DNA of 64,000 nt from an uncultured bacterium (GTDB lineage: Bacteria > Pseudomonadota > Alphaproteobacteria > Rhodospirillales > Rhodospirillaceae): contig CAISTS010000005.1 in NCBI GenBank assembly GCA_903888485.1, positions 52,842 to 116,841 of the forward strand. The letters run 5' to 3'. The notes under the pieces were generated by a model. The model searched no databases. It had not been told where the DNA came from and saw nothing but the letters and a program-made list of their open reading frames with translations. The translations under genes and the position numbers were made by a program. Each line of letters begins with the position of its first letter. Positions within the stretch are counted from its first letter, which is position 1. Below, piece by piece: positions 8,399-17,681 of the stretch.

Positions 8399-9964
8399 AT
8401 GCTGATCAAACGTGTCTCGCTGATTTTGGCTGCTGCGTTGTTTGTCACGCCGGCTTACGCGGAAAATGTGTTGCGCTGGGCCAGTCAGGGCGACGCCATG
8501 ACGATGGACTCCCACGCGCAGAACGAAGGTCAGACCCGCACCTTCGCGCAGCAGGTCGAGGACGCGCTCATTAATCGGAAGCCCGACTTGTCCAAAGTGC
8601 CGGGCCTGGCGGTGTCGTGGAAGCAAACCGATCCCAGGACCTGGGAGTTCAAATTGCGCGCCGGCGTGAAATTCCATGACGGCCGGGCCTTCACCGCCGA
8701 TGACGTGGTGTTCTCCTTCAAGCGCGCGCTGATGCCGACGTCGGACCTCAAGGACCTGATTGCTTCAGTCGCCGATGTCGTCGCCGTCGATCCCTTGACC
8801 GTGCGTATCCTCACCAAAGCGCCCGATCCGATCCTTCTCGATGAGATCACCAACATCTTCATCATGTCGCGCGGTTGGGCCGAAGAGCACAAGGTCACCG
8901 CGCCCCAGAATTACAATGCCGGCGAGGAGACCTACGCCGTGCGCCACAAGAACGGCACGGGTCCTTTCAAGCTCGAACTGCGCGAGCCCGACGTGCGTAC
9001 GGTGATGGTGAAGAATCCCGATTGGTGGGGAATGAAGGACGAACCGCACAATATCGACCGCATCATTTACACGCCGATCCGCAATCCGGCGACGCGCGTC
9101 GCGGCGTTGCTATCGGGCGAGCTCGACTTCCTGCTTGATCCGCCGCTGCAGGATCTTGCGCGGATTGAGTCCTCGGGCATGTTCCAAATTCAGCGCGCGG
9201 TTTCGCCCTGGACGATCTTTCTCGGCATGAACAGCGGCCGCAAGGAACTCACATCGTCGAGTGTGAAGGGCAAGAACCCCTTCGCCGACATCCGTGTGCG
9301 CCGCGCCATGAATATGGCCGTCGACGTGAACGCCATCACCCAGCGCATCATGCGCGGCCTCGCGCAGCCCGCGGGCAATCTCGTACCGCCCGGTGTGCAT
9401 GGCTATGACAAGGCCATCGACGCGCGTCCCGCCGCCGATGCCGAGGGCGCGAAGAAATTGCTGGCCGAAGCGGGTTATCCGAACGGTTTCGACGTGCGCC
9501 TCGATTGTCCCAACGACCGCTATCTCAATGACGAACCCATCTGTCAGGCCATCGTCGGCATGCTCGCGCGCATTGGCGTGAAGGTGACGCTCGACCTCAA
9601 GCCGCGTACGCTGCATTTCCCCAAGGTGCAGACCAAGCAGACCGACTTCTATATGTACGGCTGGGGCACCGACACCACCGACGCCCACAATCATCTCTAT
9701 TTCCTCGCCGCGCCCGCGTCGGTTTCCAACGCCACCGAATACGCCGATGCGGAGTTGTTCAAGCTGATCATTGCCATGGCTGTCGAGATCGACACCACCA
9801 AGCGCGATGCCATGATCAAAGAGGCCTCCCAGCGTCTGCGCGACGCCTACAGCTATGTGCCGCTCTATCATCCGGAAATCGCCTGGGCGACGAAGAAGGG
9901 CGTGAACATTCCCATCACGCTCGACAATCTGCCGCACTTCGCATACGCGCGGTTTGCCAAGTAG
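8399..9964 (+). CDS. ABC transporter substrate-binding protein, peptide/nickel family 5
   Basis: A 521-residue periplasmic SBP_bac_5 protein. A signal peptide is clear: MLIKRVSLILAAALFVTPAYA, with cleavage before ENVLRW. The mature part has the family pattern WEFKLRAGVKFHDGRAFTADDVVFS (given here only as the signature of DppA/OppA-like proteins, near residue 80-105), then an NxP-type RNPATRVAALLSGELD segment. It is followed by two permease genes in an apparent operon. The ligand could be a di- or oligopeptide, opine or similar; sequence alone does not decide. The start follows the signal peptide. Confidence 0.9.
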   Translation: MLIKRVSLILAAALFVTPAYAENVLRWASQGDAMTMDSHAQNEGQTRTFAQQVEDALINRKPDLSKVPGLAVSWKQTDPRTWEFKLRAGVKFHDGRAFTADDVVFSFKRALMPTSDLKDLIASVADVVAVDPLTVRILTKAPDPILLDEITNIFIMSRGWAEEHKVTAPQNYNAGEETYAVRHKNGTGPFKLELREPDVRTVMVKNPDWWGMKDEPHNIDRIIYTPIRNPATRVAALLSGELDFLLDPPLQDLARIESSGMFQIQRAVSPWTIFLGMNSGRKELTSSSVKGKNPFADIRVRRAMNMAVDVNAITQRIMRGLAQPAGNLVPPGVHGYDKAIDARPAADAEGAKKLLAEAGYPNGFDVRLDCPNDRYLNDEPICQAIVGMLARIGVKVTLDLKPRTLHFPKVQTKQTDFYMYGWGTDTTDAHNHLYFLAAPASVSNATEYADAELFKLIIAMAVEIDTTKRDAMIKEASQRLRDAYSYVPLYHPEIAWATKKGVNIPITLDNLPHFAYARFAK

Positions 9965-9997
9965 TCTTTGGGCTAGGCCCCGGCTTACACTGGGCCC

Positions 9998-10969
9998 ATG
10001 GTCCACCGTCTCCTCCGCCGATTGATCCAAGCTGCAGCCGTCATGCTGCTGGCGGCGCTGGTCTCATTTATGCTGTTCAACTACGTCGGCGATCCGGTCA
10101 GCAACATGCTGGGCCAGGAGGCCAGCCGCGAAAGCCGCGAGGAGCTGCGCGAACGCCTCGGCCTTAACGATCCCTTTCTTGTGCAGTTCACGCGTTTTGC
10201 AGGCAACGCCGTGCAAGGCGACTTCGGCATCTCCTACCGCCTGCAGCGCCCCGTCGCCGACTTGATCGCCGAACGTTTGCCGGCGACCGTCGAGCTGGTG
10301 CTCGCGTCCGCGCTGTTTGCCGTCGTGCTCGGCGTCGGCTTGGGCATCTTTACCGCTATCCGCCGTGAAAGTTGGATCAGCCGCGTCATCCTCGCGGTCT
10401 CGCTCATCGGGGTCTCGCTGCCGACCTTCGTCATTGGTATCGGCTTGATCTACATCTTCGCTGTCATCCTCGGCTGGCTACCGTCGTTTGGGCGCGGCGA
10501 TGTGGTCGACCTAGGCTTCTGGACGACCGGGCTGCTCACAGCATCAGGGCTCAAGGCGCTCATCCTTCCGGCGGTGACACTCGGACTATTTCAGATGACA
10601 TTCATCCTGCGCCTGGTACGGGCCGAGATGCTCGAAGTACTGGGCGCGGACTTCATCCGCACGGCGCGCGCCATGGGTCTGTCCGAGACCACCATCAACA
10701 CCAAATACGCGCTGCGCAACGCCGGACTGCCGGTGATTACCATCATCGGCCTCAAGCTCGGCGAGCTCATTGCCTTCTCCATCGTCACCGAAACTGTCTT
10801 TCAATGGCCGGGCATGGGCCTCTTGTTTATTCAGGCGGTGTCCTTCGCCGACATCCCCATCATGGCGGCCTACCTCTTCATGGTGGCTTTTGTCTTTGTC
10901 GCGATCAATCTCGCGGTCGATCTTCTCTACGCCGCGCTCGATCCGCGTCTTCGGGGCCGCGCCGCATGA
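9998..10969 (+). CDS. ABC transporter permease, DppB/OppB type
   Basis: A 323-residue inner-membrane permease with six predicted hydrophobic segments. The N-terminal stretch MVHRLLRRLIQAAAVMLLAA and the GDFGISYR motif are typical of DppB-type subunits. The EAA loop that docks the ATPase is RTARAMGLSETTINTKYALR. It starts at ATG 9998, 33 bp after the binding-protein gene, and its TGA overlaps the ATG of the next permease (ATGA). It forms the heterodimeric channel with that subunit. Confidence 0.9.
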   Translation: MVHRLLRRLIQAAAVMLLAALVSFMLFNYVGDPVSNMLGQEASRESREELRERLGLNDPFLVQFTRFAGNAVQGDFGISYRLQRPVADLIAERLPATVELVLASALFAVVLGVGLGIFTAIRRESWISRVILAVSLIGVSLPTFVIGIGLIYIFAVILGWLPSFGRGDVVDLGFWTTGLLTASGLKALILPAVTLGLFQMTFILRLVRAEMLEVLGADFIRTARAMGLSETTINTKYALRNAGLPVITIIGLKLGELIAFSIVTETVFQWPGMGLLFIQAVSFADIPIMAAYLFMVAFVFVAINLAVDLLYAALDPRLRGRAA

Positions 10970-11874
10970 GCGATATTCCGATCACTGCGCCCGGCACGCT
11001 TTGGCCGCGCTTCCGGCGCTCCAAGATCGCCATGGTCTCCACGGCCGTGCTGATGCTCATGATTCTGAGCGCGCTCCTCGCGCCGCTCCTGGCGACGCAG
11101 AACCCCTTCGATCCCAGCGCGCTTGAGCTCATCAATAGTTTGATCCCACCCACGTGGATTTCGGGCGACCCGCGTTTCCTGCTCGGTACCGACGACCAGG
11201 GCCGCGATGTGCTCGCGGCGCTGCTCTATGGCAGCCGCATTTCGCTCTTGGTAGGCGTCGCGGCGGTTCTGTTTGCCGCTATCCTCGGCGTAACAGTCGG
11301 TCTTGTGGCGGGCTATGCCGGCGGGTGGACCGACACCGCCGCCATGCGCATCGCCGATGTCCAGCTCACCATTCCGGCGATCCTCATCGCCCTCATGGTC
11401 GATGGCCTCGCCCGCGCCGCGCTGCCGCCCACTGTCCATGACGCGGCGGCGATTTATGTGCTGATCTTCTCCATTGGTATCGCCGACTGGCCTCAGTACG
11501 CCCGCATCGTGCGCGCCGCCACGGCAGTACAGAAAACGCTCGGCTATGTCTCCGCCGCGCGCGTGATGGGCGTGCCCGCGCCGGTGATCGTGCTGCGCCA
11601 CATCCTGCCCAACGTCCTGACCTCGGTCATGGTACTCGCCACGCTTGGGCTCGCGCTCGCCGTCATCGCCGAAGCGACGCTGAGTTTCCTTGGTGTTGGT
11701 ATGCCGCCGACCTCCCCGTCGCTCGGGACCCTGATCCGCATCGGCAACAACTTCCTGTTCTCCGGCGAGTGGTGGATCACGTTGTTTCCCGCCCTCACGC
11801 TGGTGGTCCTGGCCCTGGCCGTGAACCTGCTCGGGGATTGGCTGCGCGATGCCCTCAATCCCAAGCTGAGATAA
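10966..11874 (+). CDS. ABC transporter permease, DppC/OppC type
   Basis: A 302-residue DppC-type permease. The short cytoplasmic N-terminus (FRRSKIAMVS) leads into the first membrane segment. The LLGTDDQGRDVLAALLYGSR motif is the family signature before the transmembrane core, and the EAA loop is SAARVMGVPAPVIVLRHILP. The start is ATG 10966, overlapping the upstream stop by 4 bp. No ABC ATPase gene follows; the next gene is an MFS carrier. The importer therefore needs ATPases encoded elsewhere. Confidence 0.9.
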   Translation: MSDIPITAPGTLWPRFRRSKIAMVSTAVLMLMILSALLAPLLATQNPFDPSALELINSLIPPTWISGDPRFLLGTDDQGRDVLAALLYGSRISLLVGVAAVLFAAILGVTVGLVAGYAGGWTDTAAMRIADVQLTIPAILIALMVDGLARAALPPTVHDAAAIYVLIFSIGIADWPQYARIVRAATAVQKTLGYVSAARVMGVPAPVIVLRHILPNVLTSVMVLATLGLALAVIAEATLSFLGVGMPPTSPSLGTLIRIGNNFLFSGEWWITLFPALTLVVLALAVNLLGDWLRDALNPKLR

Positions 11875-11965
11875 AGCATTCGCATAGCTCCGTTGCGCGA
11901 ATGGCTGGCCTCAAGCATGCTGCGCCCCACTATGTTCGCGCCTCCTTCGCGCCGGATGACTTCGT

Positions 11966-13171
11966 ATGCAACGCACCGCCGTACATTGGGAATGGATCGT
12001 TCTTGCCGCCGCCGGCACGTTGCTGATCACGCAGGGTGTGCGCCTGTCGCTGGGCTTGTTTGTCGCCCCTATTGATGCATCTACCGGCCTTGGCATTGCC
12101 GCGGTCAGCTTCGCCCTGGCCATCGCGCAGTTCAGCTGGGGCGCGATTCAACCCATCGCCGGCGCCGCCGCCGATCGCTACGGCGCGGGCCGCGTCATTC
12201 TTGGCGGCCTCCTGCTACTTGCGCTTGGCAGCACGCTGACGCCGCTGGCCACCAGCACCGCTGGCCTCGTTGTCACTATCGGCATCCTCTCGGCCGCCGG
12301 CGCCGGTGCGGCCAGCTTCTCCGTCGTCATGGGCGCGGCCGGCAAGCTCCTGCCACCGGAGAAGCGCGCCTTTGCCTCCGGCGTGATGAACGCAGGCGGC
12401 TCCTTCGGCCAGTTCGTCTTTGCACCGGTCGTTCAGATGATCATCGTTTCCGCCTCGTGGATGACCGCCATGTGGGCCATGGCGGCGGTGATCTTTATGG
12501 CAGCGCCGCTGGCCTATGTTTTGCGCCGGCCCGTGGAGAACGCTGCTGCGGCCCAGATACCAGACCAGGGTCTTGCCGCCGCACTTAAGGACTCGCTTGG
12601 CGACCGCAGCTACCTCCTACTGCACGCGGGCTTCTTTACGTGCGGCTTCCACATCGCTTTCCTCAGCACACACCTGCCGGGCGAGATCGCGCTTTGCGGC
12701 CTGCCGGGGTCCGTGGCCAGCTGGTCGCTCGCCATCATTGGCCTCGCCAACATCGTCGGCAGCCTCGCCACCGGTTGGAGCCTCTCGCGCGTGCTCAGCA
12801 AGCACCTCCTCTTCGGCATGTATGCGTCGCGCGCCGTCATGGTGCTCCTGTATCTTGCCGCGCCCAAGACCGCGCTTACCTTCTACATCTTCGCCGCTGG
12901 CCTCGGTGTGACCTGGCTCGCGACGGTGCCGGCGACGGCGTCCGTGGTCGGAAAGCTGTTTGGGCCGCGCTACCTCTCGACGCTCTTTGGCCTCACACTC
13001 TTGTCGCACCAGGTCGGCGGTTTCTTGGGCGCCTACCTTGGCGGTGTCGCCGCGGAGCGATTGGGGAGTTACGACTGGATGTGGTACGCCGACGCCACGC
13101 TCGCGGCCCTCGCGGCGCTCGTCAATCTGCCGATCCGTGAACCGGCGCTACGGCGTGAGGCGCTGGCGTAA
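11966..13171 (+). CDS. MFS transporter
   Basis: A 401-residue major facilitator with about 12 hydrophobic segments. The loop 2-3 motif is seen as GAAADRYGAGRVILGG (motif A-like D-R-x-G-x-R). Long, compact and without large soluble inserts, it resembles monocarboxylate or oxalate/formate-type carriers, but the substrate is not readable. It starts at ATG 11966, 91 bp after the permease gene. Its last 24 bp overlap the convergent TPR gene. Confidence 0.85.
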   Translation: MQRTAVHWEWIVLAAAGTLLITQGVRLSLGLFVAPIDASTGLGIAAVSFALAIAQFSWGAIQPIAGAAADRYGAGRVILGGLLLLALGSTLTPLATSTAGLVVTIGILSAAGAGAASFSVVMGAAGKLLPPEKRAFASGVMNAGGSFGQFVFAPVVQMIIVSASWMTAMWAMAAVIFMAAPLAYVLRRPVENAAAAQIPDQGLAAALKDSLGDRSYLLLHAGFFTCGFHIAFLSTHLPGEIALCGLPGSVASWSLAIIGLANIVGSLATGWSLSRVLSKHLLFGMYASRAVMVLLYLAAPKTALTFYIFAAGLGVTWLATVPATASVVGKLFGPRYLSTLFGLTLLSHQVGGFLGAYLGGVAAERLGSYDWMWYADATLAALAALVNLPIREPALRREALA

Positions 13172-14710
13172 GTCGCGCCGCACGCGTTCCAGCACAGGCG
13201 CCCAGTCGCGCGGACGTTCCTGACGATAGAGCCGCAGGCTTGGATACCAGGGGCTGTCGTCGCGCCCCAACAGCCAGCGCCAGCAGGGATTGAAGCACAG
13301 CAGCACGCGCGTCGATTTGCCCAGGGCGCCGGCCAGATGCGCCGCGCTGGTGCAGACCGTGACCACCTCGTCCATCAATTCAGTGAGCGCCGCGGTTTCC
13401 GAGAAGTCCGCGAGCTCCGCACCGAAGTGACGAATATCCGGGCGGCTGAGAAGCACGCCCATGTCCGCCGCGCTCACATCCTTTTGCAGCGAGATATAGT
13501 CGAAGCCCCCCGGCAGCGCCGTGAGGAAATCGGCGAGCGGAAGGCTGCGGTTGGCGTCGTTGCTCTGGGCCGGATTGCCGCTCCATGTGAGCCCGACGCG
13601 CGGGCGCGTCGATGCGCCCAGCACTTCGCGCCATTTCGCGACCTTCGCAGGATCCGGTGACAGGTAGCGCGGCTTCGCCGGGATGCTTCCAAGCGTTGTT
13701 CCGAACGCATGCGGCAGGCTGAGCAGTGGGCAATGCACATCAAAAGCAGGCAACGCCGCACCGCGTGTGACGATCTCGGCCACGCCTTCAAAAGGCGTGA
13801 GCAGGCTGACGAGTGACTTCTGCACTTCCAGAACAACCCGCGCCCCCCGCGCCGCGACCAAAGGGATGTAGCGGCAGAACTGCAACGCGTCGCCGAAGCC
13901 TTGCTCGTTGTGCAAGAGGATCGTCTTGCCGGCGATGTCTTCACCAGTCCACTGCGGCTGCGTGAACCCGCGCGCCGGCAGCGTCAAATGCGGGTTGCGC
14001 CAGCGCCACTCATAGCCCCGCCAGCCCTCTTCGAGCCGTCCGAGCTGCAGCAGCGCGACCCCGCGGTTCATATGCGCGGGCGCGAAGTGCGGCTCACCGG
14101 CGATGGCGGCATCGTAGTCCTTGAGCGCGGCATCCAACGCGCCGGCGCTGGCCTGTGCGACGGCACGGGCGTTGTAGTGCAGCGCGCTGGGTGCGAGCGC
14201 GATCGCACGGCCGAAGCTGGGCAGGGCCTCCTCGTGGCGGCCGAGAGCTTCGAGTACATCGGCGCGGGCGCTATGTGCCGCTGCGAGGTCGGGTTTGAGC
14301 GCCAGGGCCCGATCCCAACTCTTCAGTGCTTCGGCGAAGCGCTTGAGCTGGTCGAGCGCGGTCGCGCGGTTGCAATGGGCGTCGACCAGAGCCGGCTTCA
14401 AGGCCGCGGCGCGCGCGGCGTTAGCTTCGGCCTTGTCATACTTGCGCAGTTTGATCTGCGCCGCAGCAAGCACATTGAACGCCTGGGCATCGTTTGGATT
14501 CAGCGCCGCAGCTTGGATTGTGAGTTCCGCCGCGCGTGCGGCGTCGCCGCCCTGAAGAGCGAGGAGTCCGGCAAGAAGGAGCGCACCGGAATGACGCGGC
14601 TCGCGGCGCAGCACCGCAGCGCAGGTCGCTTCGGCCTCAGCTGACCGGCCTTCCTGATACAGGCGCACCGCGTCGGGGAACGAGGCTTCACCTGCATCGG
14701 CTGGGGTCAT
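13148..14710 (-). CDS. TPR protein with C-terminal glycosyltransferase-9-like domain
   Basis: A 520-residue cytoplasmic protein. Residues about 10-245 form six or seven tetratricopeptide repeats, each ending in an A-L-x-P-type turn (ALNPNDAQAFNVLA, ALKPALVDAHCNRA, ALKPDLAAAHSARA). The C-terminal half resembles the GT-B fold of heptosyltransferase-like proteins often fused to TPRs (KTILLHNEQGFGDALQFCRY, VGLTWSGNPAQSNDANRSLP). Substrate and activity are unknown. The ATG at 14710 overlaps by 4 bp (ATGA) the stop of a decayed TonB-dependent receptor frame, suggesting it was once translationally coupled to that receptor. Confidence 0.85.
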   Translation of the reverse strand: MTPADAGEASFPDAVRLYQEGRSAEAEATCAAVLRREPRHSGALLLAGLLALQGGDAARAAELTIQAAALNPNDAQAFNVLAAAQIKLRKYDKAEANAARAAALKPALVDAHCNRATALDQLKRFAEALKSWDRALALKPDLAAAHSARADVLEALGRHEEALPSFGRAIALAPSALHYNARAVAQASAGALDAALKDYDAAIAGEPHFAPAHMNRGVALLQLGRLEEGWRGYEWRWRNPHLTLPARGFTQPQWTGEDIAGKTILLHNEQGFGDALQFCRYIPLVAARGARVVLEVQKSLVSLLTPFEGVAEIVTRGAALPAFDVHCPLLSLPHAFGTTLGSIPAKPRYLSPDPAKVAKWREVLGASTRPRVGLTWSGNPAQSNDANRSLPLADFLTALPGGFDYISLQKDVSAADMGVLLSRPDIRHFGAELADFSETAALTELMDEVVTVCTSAAHLAGALGKSTRVLLCFNPCWRWLLGRDDSPWYPSLRLYRQERPRDWAPVLERVRRDLRQRLTP

Positions 14711-14875
14711 AGGTCTATGGAGAACTGAAGTTGGAACCGCCGTGGCTCGTTAGGCTGCAAGGCGCGGCCCGGGCCCACCTACCACTGGAAGGCATTGGTG
14801 ACATTGAGCACCTGTCCGCGCAAGGTCGCAGGTGCCTTCGGACGAGTTCAACAAACGCAATGCCGCGTCCATTGC
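14707..14875 (-). pseudogene. Remnant of a TonB-dependent receptor C-terminus
   Basis: Read leftward, the stretch just upstream of the TPR gene encodes TLRGQVLNVTNAFQW, an in-frame TAG, then VGPGRALQPNEPRRFQLQFS and IDL before a TGA at 14707-14709. The pattern x-LNVTNxFxW ... G-AL-xx-xEPRR-xxLxFxxxL is the usual C-terminal beta-strand ending of TonB-dependent outer-membrane receptors. Further upstream the frame shifts and contains more stops, and no plug or barrel can be followed. I read it as the degraded 3' end of a receptor gene. The right-hand limit is approximate. Confidence 0.5.
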
Positions 14876-15007
14876 GATGGAAGAGAAACGTCAGCCCGAA
14901 GGTCCCAAGCGCGCTGCTATGGGCCGCACATCATCCAAATAGTCAGGGCCGGAGGAGGCGTTACCCGACAGGGCAGAATGGGGAGAGCGCAAATTCGCTC
15001 ACCGCTG

Positions 15008-15039
15008 GGCCGGATGGTGGAGCTGAGCGGGATCGAACC
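15008..15039 (-). repeat. Direct repeat of the tRNA-Ala 3' end
   Basis: These 32 bp are identical to 15096-15127, exactly 88 bp downstream. The repeated block contains the last 25 nt of tRNA-Ala(CGC), including CCA, plus 7 bp beyond it. Upstream of the copy, in tRNA sense, no acceptor, D or anticodon arm can be folded, so this is not a second tRNA. tRNA 3'-end duplications are the usual footprint of integrase-mediated insertion; slippage duplication is the alternative. Confidence 0.7.
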
Positions 15040-15102
15040 CCAGGCCCGCGAACACCGTGAGCGGGCAGACAAAGAATCAGCGGTTCGCCGAATTTGGCCG
15101 GA

Positions 15103-15178
<76 letters not shown>

Positions 15179-15401
15179 GCACCACCGACACGAGGGAGGA
15201 CACACGGAAAGTCCCCCTCGAAAAGCGGCGGGAGAATGGGTCCAAAGGGGCGCGAAGTCAAGGCGCAGCGTTACGCCCGGCGTGGCTCCGAACCGCCTGT
15301 TTTCATGGTTGTTTTTGCCCTTTGCCAGCGACTTGCGCGGGTTGGGCGCTGTCAGTAGGGTAAGGTCCCGATCAGCCTGCAGAGGACGCGCGCCCAGCTC
15401 C

Positions 15402-15704
15402 ATGAACACCATTCTCATTCCCCTGCTGCAGGTCGTGAACGTTGCGCTGGACCTCTACAAGTGGGTCCTCATCATCTGGGTGGTCCTGTCCTGGCTGGTG
15501 GCCTTCGGCGTGGTCAACACCCGCAACCAGATCATCAGCACCATTGGCCGCGCCCTCGAGGCCTTGACCGAGCCGGTCTTGCGCCGCATCCGCCGCTATG
15601 TGCCGAGTTTCGGCAACGTCGACATCTCGGCGGTGGTCGCCTTCCTGCTCATCCTCCTGATCCAGCTGGTCATCGGCCGCGTCATCATCAACCTCGCGAG
15701 CTAG
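15402..15704 (+). CDS. YggT family membrane protein
   Basis: A 100-residue integral membrane protein with two hydrophobic hairpin segments (about residues 4-37 and 72-98) separated by the conserved RALEALTEPVLRRIRRYVPS loop. YggT proteins have been tied to osmotic resistance and cell division in different bacteria, with no settled biochemical role. The ATG at 15402 was chosen because the family begins at the first hydrophobic segment. The TAG stop overlaps the GTG of the DUF167 gene by one base, and folD follows 3 bp after that, giving a three-gene operon. Confidence 0.9.
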   Translation: MNTILIPLLQVVNVALDLYKWVLIIWVVLSWLVAFGVVNTRNQIISTIGRALEALTEPVLRRIRRYVPSFGNVDISAVVAFLLILLIQLVIGRVIINLAS

Positions 15705-16000
15705 TGTTCTACCGGGCTGATGCCGACGGATTGCTGCTGACGCTGCGCGTCTCGCCCAAGGCGTCGCGCGAGGCCATCGTCGGTGTCATGCCGACGCAGG
15801 ATGGACACGCCCTCAAGATTTCCGTCACCGCGCCGCCCGACAAGGGCAAAGCCAACGCCGCCGTCGCCGCGCTGTTGGCGAAAGCATTCGGGGTTGCTAA
15901 AAGCAGCGTCGCCGTGGTGAGCGGCGAGACTGATCGGCGCAAAATCGTGCGTATCGCGGGTGACCCCGCAACACTCAGCGCCATCGCAGAGGGGCTCTAA
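15704..16000 (+). CDS. DUF167 (YggU/UPF0235) protein
   Basis: A 98-residue protein of the DUF167 family. The characteristic run is LRVSPKASREAIVG, then KISVTAPPDKGKANAAV and VSGETDRRKIVRI, the alternating strand-helix pattern of this small fold. Its function is not known; it almost always sits beside yggT. The start is GTG 15704, sharing a base with the YggT stop. Confidence 0.9.
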   Translation: MFYRADADGLLLTLRVSPKASREAIVGVMPTQDGHALKISVTAPPDKGKANAAVAALLAKAFGVAKSSVAVVSGETDRRKIVRIAGDPATLSAIAEGL

Positions 16001-16003
16001 GGC

Positions 16004-16912
16004 ATGACCGCATCGGTGATCGACGGCAAGGAAGCATCGGCCCGCCTCAAGAATGGCATCGCCAAGGCCGTGGCCGATCTCAAGAGCAAACACGGCATCA
16101 CGCCGGGCCTTGCCACCGTGCTGGTCGGCGACGATCCGGCCAGCCACGTCTACGTCGCCAGCAAGCAAAAGACCGCCGTCGAACTCGGCATGGCTTCGTT
16201 CCAGCACGATCTGAAAGCCGAGACCTCGCAGGAGGAACTGCTGGCGCTGGTGCGTAAACTCAATGCCGATCCCAAGGTGAACGGCATCCTTGTGCAGATG
16301 CCCCTGCCCAAGCACCTTGATGCCATAAAGGTCATCACCGCCATCGATCCGGCGAAGGACGTAGACGGCTTGCACCCGGAGAGCGCTGGACGGCTCGTGG
16401 CCGGCGCCGATTCTTTGGTCTCTTGCACGCCGCTCGGCTGCTTGATGCTGCTGAAGGATGTGCTGGGTGACCTCACCGGCAAGAACGCCGTGGTCATCGG
16501 CCGTTCCATTCTCGTCGGCAAGCCCGTCGCGCTGCTGCTTCTGAACGAGAATTGCACGGTCACCATCGCGCATTCACGCACCAAGGATCTTGCCGGCATC
16601 TGCCGCACGGCTGACATTCTTGTCGCCGCGGTGGGCAAGCTCGAGATGGTGCGCGGCGATTGGATCAAGCCGGGTGCGACCGTCATCGACGTCGGCATCA
16701 ATCCGATCCCGAGCCCCGATGGCAAACGCCGCCTGCGTGGTGACGTGAACTATGCCGAAGCCTCACAGGTGGCCGGCGCCATCACGCCCGTGCCGGGTGG
16801 CGTTGGACCCATGACGATTGCCTGCCTGATGGTGAACACGCTGAAGGCCGCCTGCGCCCAGCGCGGCATCACGGACGTCGCCGTGCCGACAAAGCTGCCG
16901 CCTAAAATCTAG
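16004..16912 (+). CDS. folD: Methylenetetrahydrofolate dehydrogenase/cyclohydrolase
   Basis: A 302-residue bifunctional FolD that interconverts 5,10-methylene-, 5,10-methenyl- and 10-formyl-tetrahydrofolate with NADP. The active-site residues Tyr50 and Lys54 lie in [10 protein letters not shown], followed by GILVQMPLP and the [10 protein letters not shown] loop. The NADP domain has [18 protein letters not shown] and the family ending [15 protein letters not shown] is intact. Length is slightly above the usual 285-300. It is the third gene of the yggT operon. Confidence 0.97.
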   Translation: MTASVIDGKEASARLKNGIAKAVADLKSKHGITPGLATVLVGDDPASHVYVASKQKTAVELGMASFQHDLKAETSQEELLALVRKLNADPKVNGILVQMPLPKHLDAIKVITAIDPAKDVDGLHPESAGRLVAGADSLVSCTPLGCLMLLKDVLGDLTGKNAVVIGRSILVGKPVALLLLNENCTVTIAHSRTKDLAGICRTADILVAAVGKLEMVRGDWIKPGATVIDVGINPIPSPDGKRRLRGDVNYAEASQVAGAITPVPGGVGPMTIACLMVNTLKAACAQRGITDVAVPTKLPPKI

Positions 16913-16916
16913 AGAA

Positions 16917-17681
16917 TTAGAACTTAGAGAAATCCGGCGCACGCTTTTCGAAGAAGGCCGTGACGGCTTCTTTGAGTTCGGCCGATTGCAGCCGCTCGCC
17001 GAAGACCTTCGCTTCCAGCATGATCCGCTTTGCGATCTCGTCACGGTCGGCATTGAGCAGCGCCTTGGTTGCGCGCAAGGCCGCCGGCGGCTTTGCCGCG
17101 AGCGCCGCAGCCTTGGCGCGCACCGCAGCCTCAAGTTGATCGGCGGGTACGATGGCGTTGAGCAAACCGAATTCCAGCGCCGTTTCGGCTCCGAAGGGCT
17201 CGCCCAGCATCAGAAGCTCGGCGGCGCGGCGCGGGCCCAAGAAGCGCGCGAGCAGCAGACTCGAAGCAAACTCGGGCACGAGGGCCAGGTTCACGAAGGG
17301 CAGTTGGAACTTCGCATTCGGCACCGCATAGGCAAAGTCACAGTGCAGAAGCACCGTGGTGCCGATGCCGACGGCCACCCCATTCACCGCCGCGACAACA
17401 GGTTTGGAAAACGCCGCCAAACCGTGCATGAAACGGAACACCGGCGCATCGGCGCCCATGGGCGGATTTTCGATGAAATCCTTCAGGTCGTTGCCGGCCG
17501 AAAAACTATCACCGCTGCCGGTGATCACTACCACGCGCACGCTCGCGTCGGCATCGGCTGTTTTCAACGCCTGTGCGGCGTCGGCGTACATCGACGCCAG
17601 AATGGCGTTCTTCTTGTCCGGGCGGTTGAAGCGCAGCGTGAGCACGCCGTTGGCGATTTCGCTGATCACATGTCCGGTCAC
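16917..17681 (-). CDS. Enoyl-CoA hydratase/isomerase (crotonase) family protein
   Basis: A 254-residue crotonase-fold protein. The oxyanion-hole segments are SFSAGNDLKDF and VAAVNGVAVGIGTTVLLHCD. In the catalytic region the sequence reads FQLPFVNLALVPEFASSLLL: the first hydratase Glu position appears replaced, while the second acidic position is kept as PEFASS. That arrangement is more like delta3-delta2-enoyl-CoA isomerases than classical hydratases, so isomerase is the better guess. GTG 17681 is preceded by GGGGAGGATGTC and overlaps the stop of the HAD gene (GTGA), so the two are probably co-translated. Confidence 0.85.
   Translation of the reverse strand: MTGHVISEIANGVLTLRFNRPDKKNAILASMYADAAQALKTADADASVRVVVITGSGDSFSAGNDLKDFIENPPMGADAPVFRFMHGLAAFSKPVVAAVNGVAVGIGTTVLLHCDFAYAVPNAKFQLPFVNLALVPEFASSLLLARFLGPRRAAELLMLGEPFGAETALEFGLLNAIVPADQLEAAVRAKAAALAAKPPAALRATKALLNADRDEIAKRIMLEAKVFGERLQSAELKEAVTAFFEKRAPDFSKF

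Noticed and set aside
15015..15090. A second tRNA upstream of tRNA-Ala
   Set aside because: Only the 3' quarter matches; the T stem cannot form properly and the acceptor, D and anticodon arms are missing.
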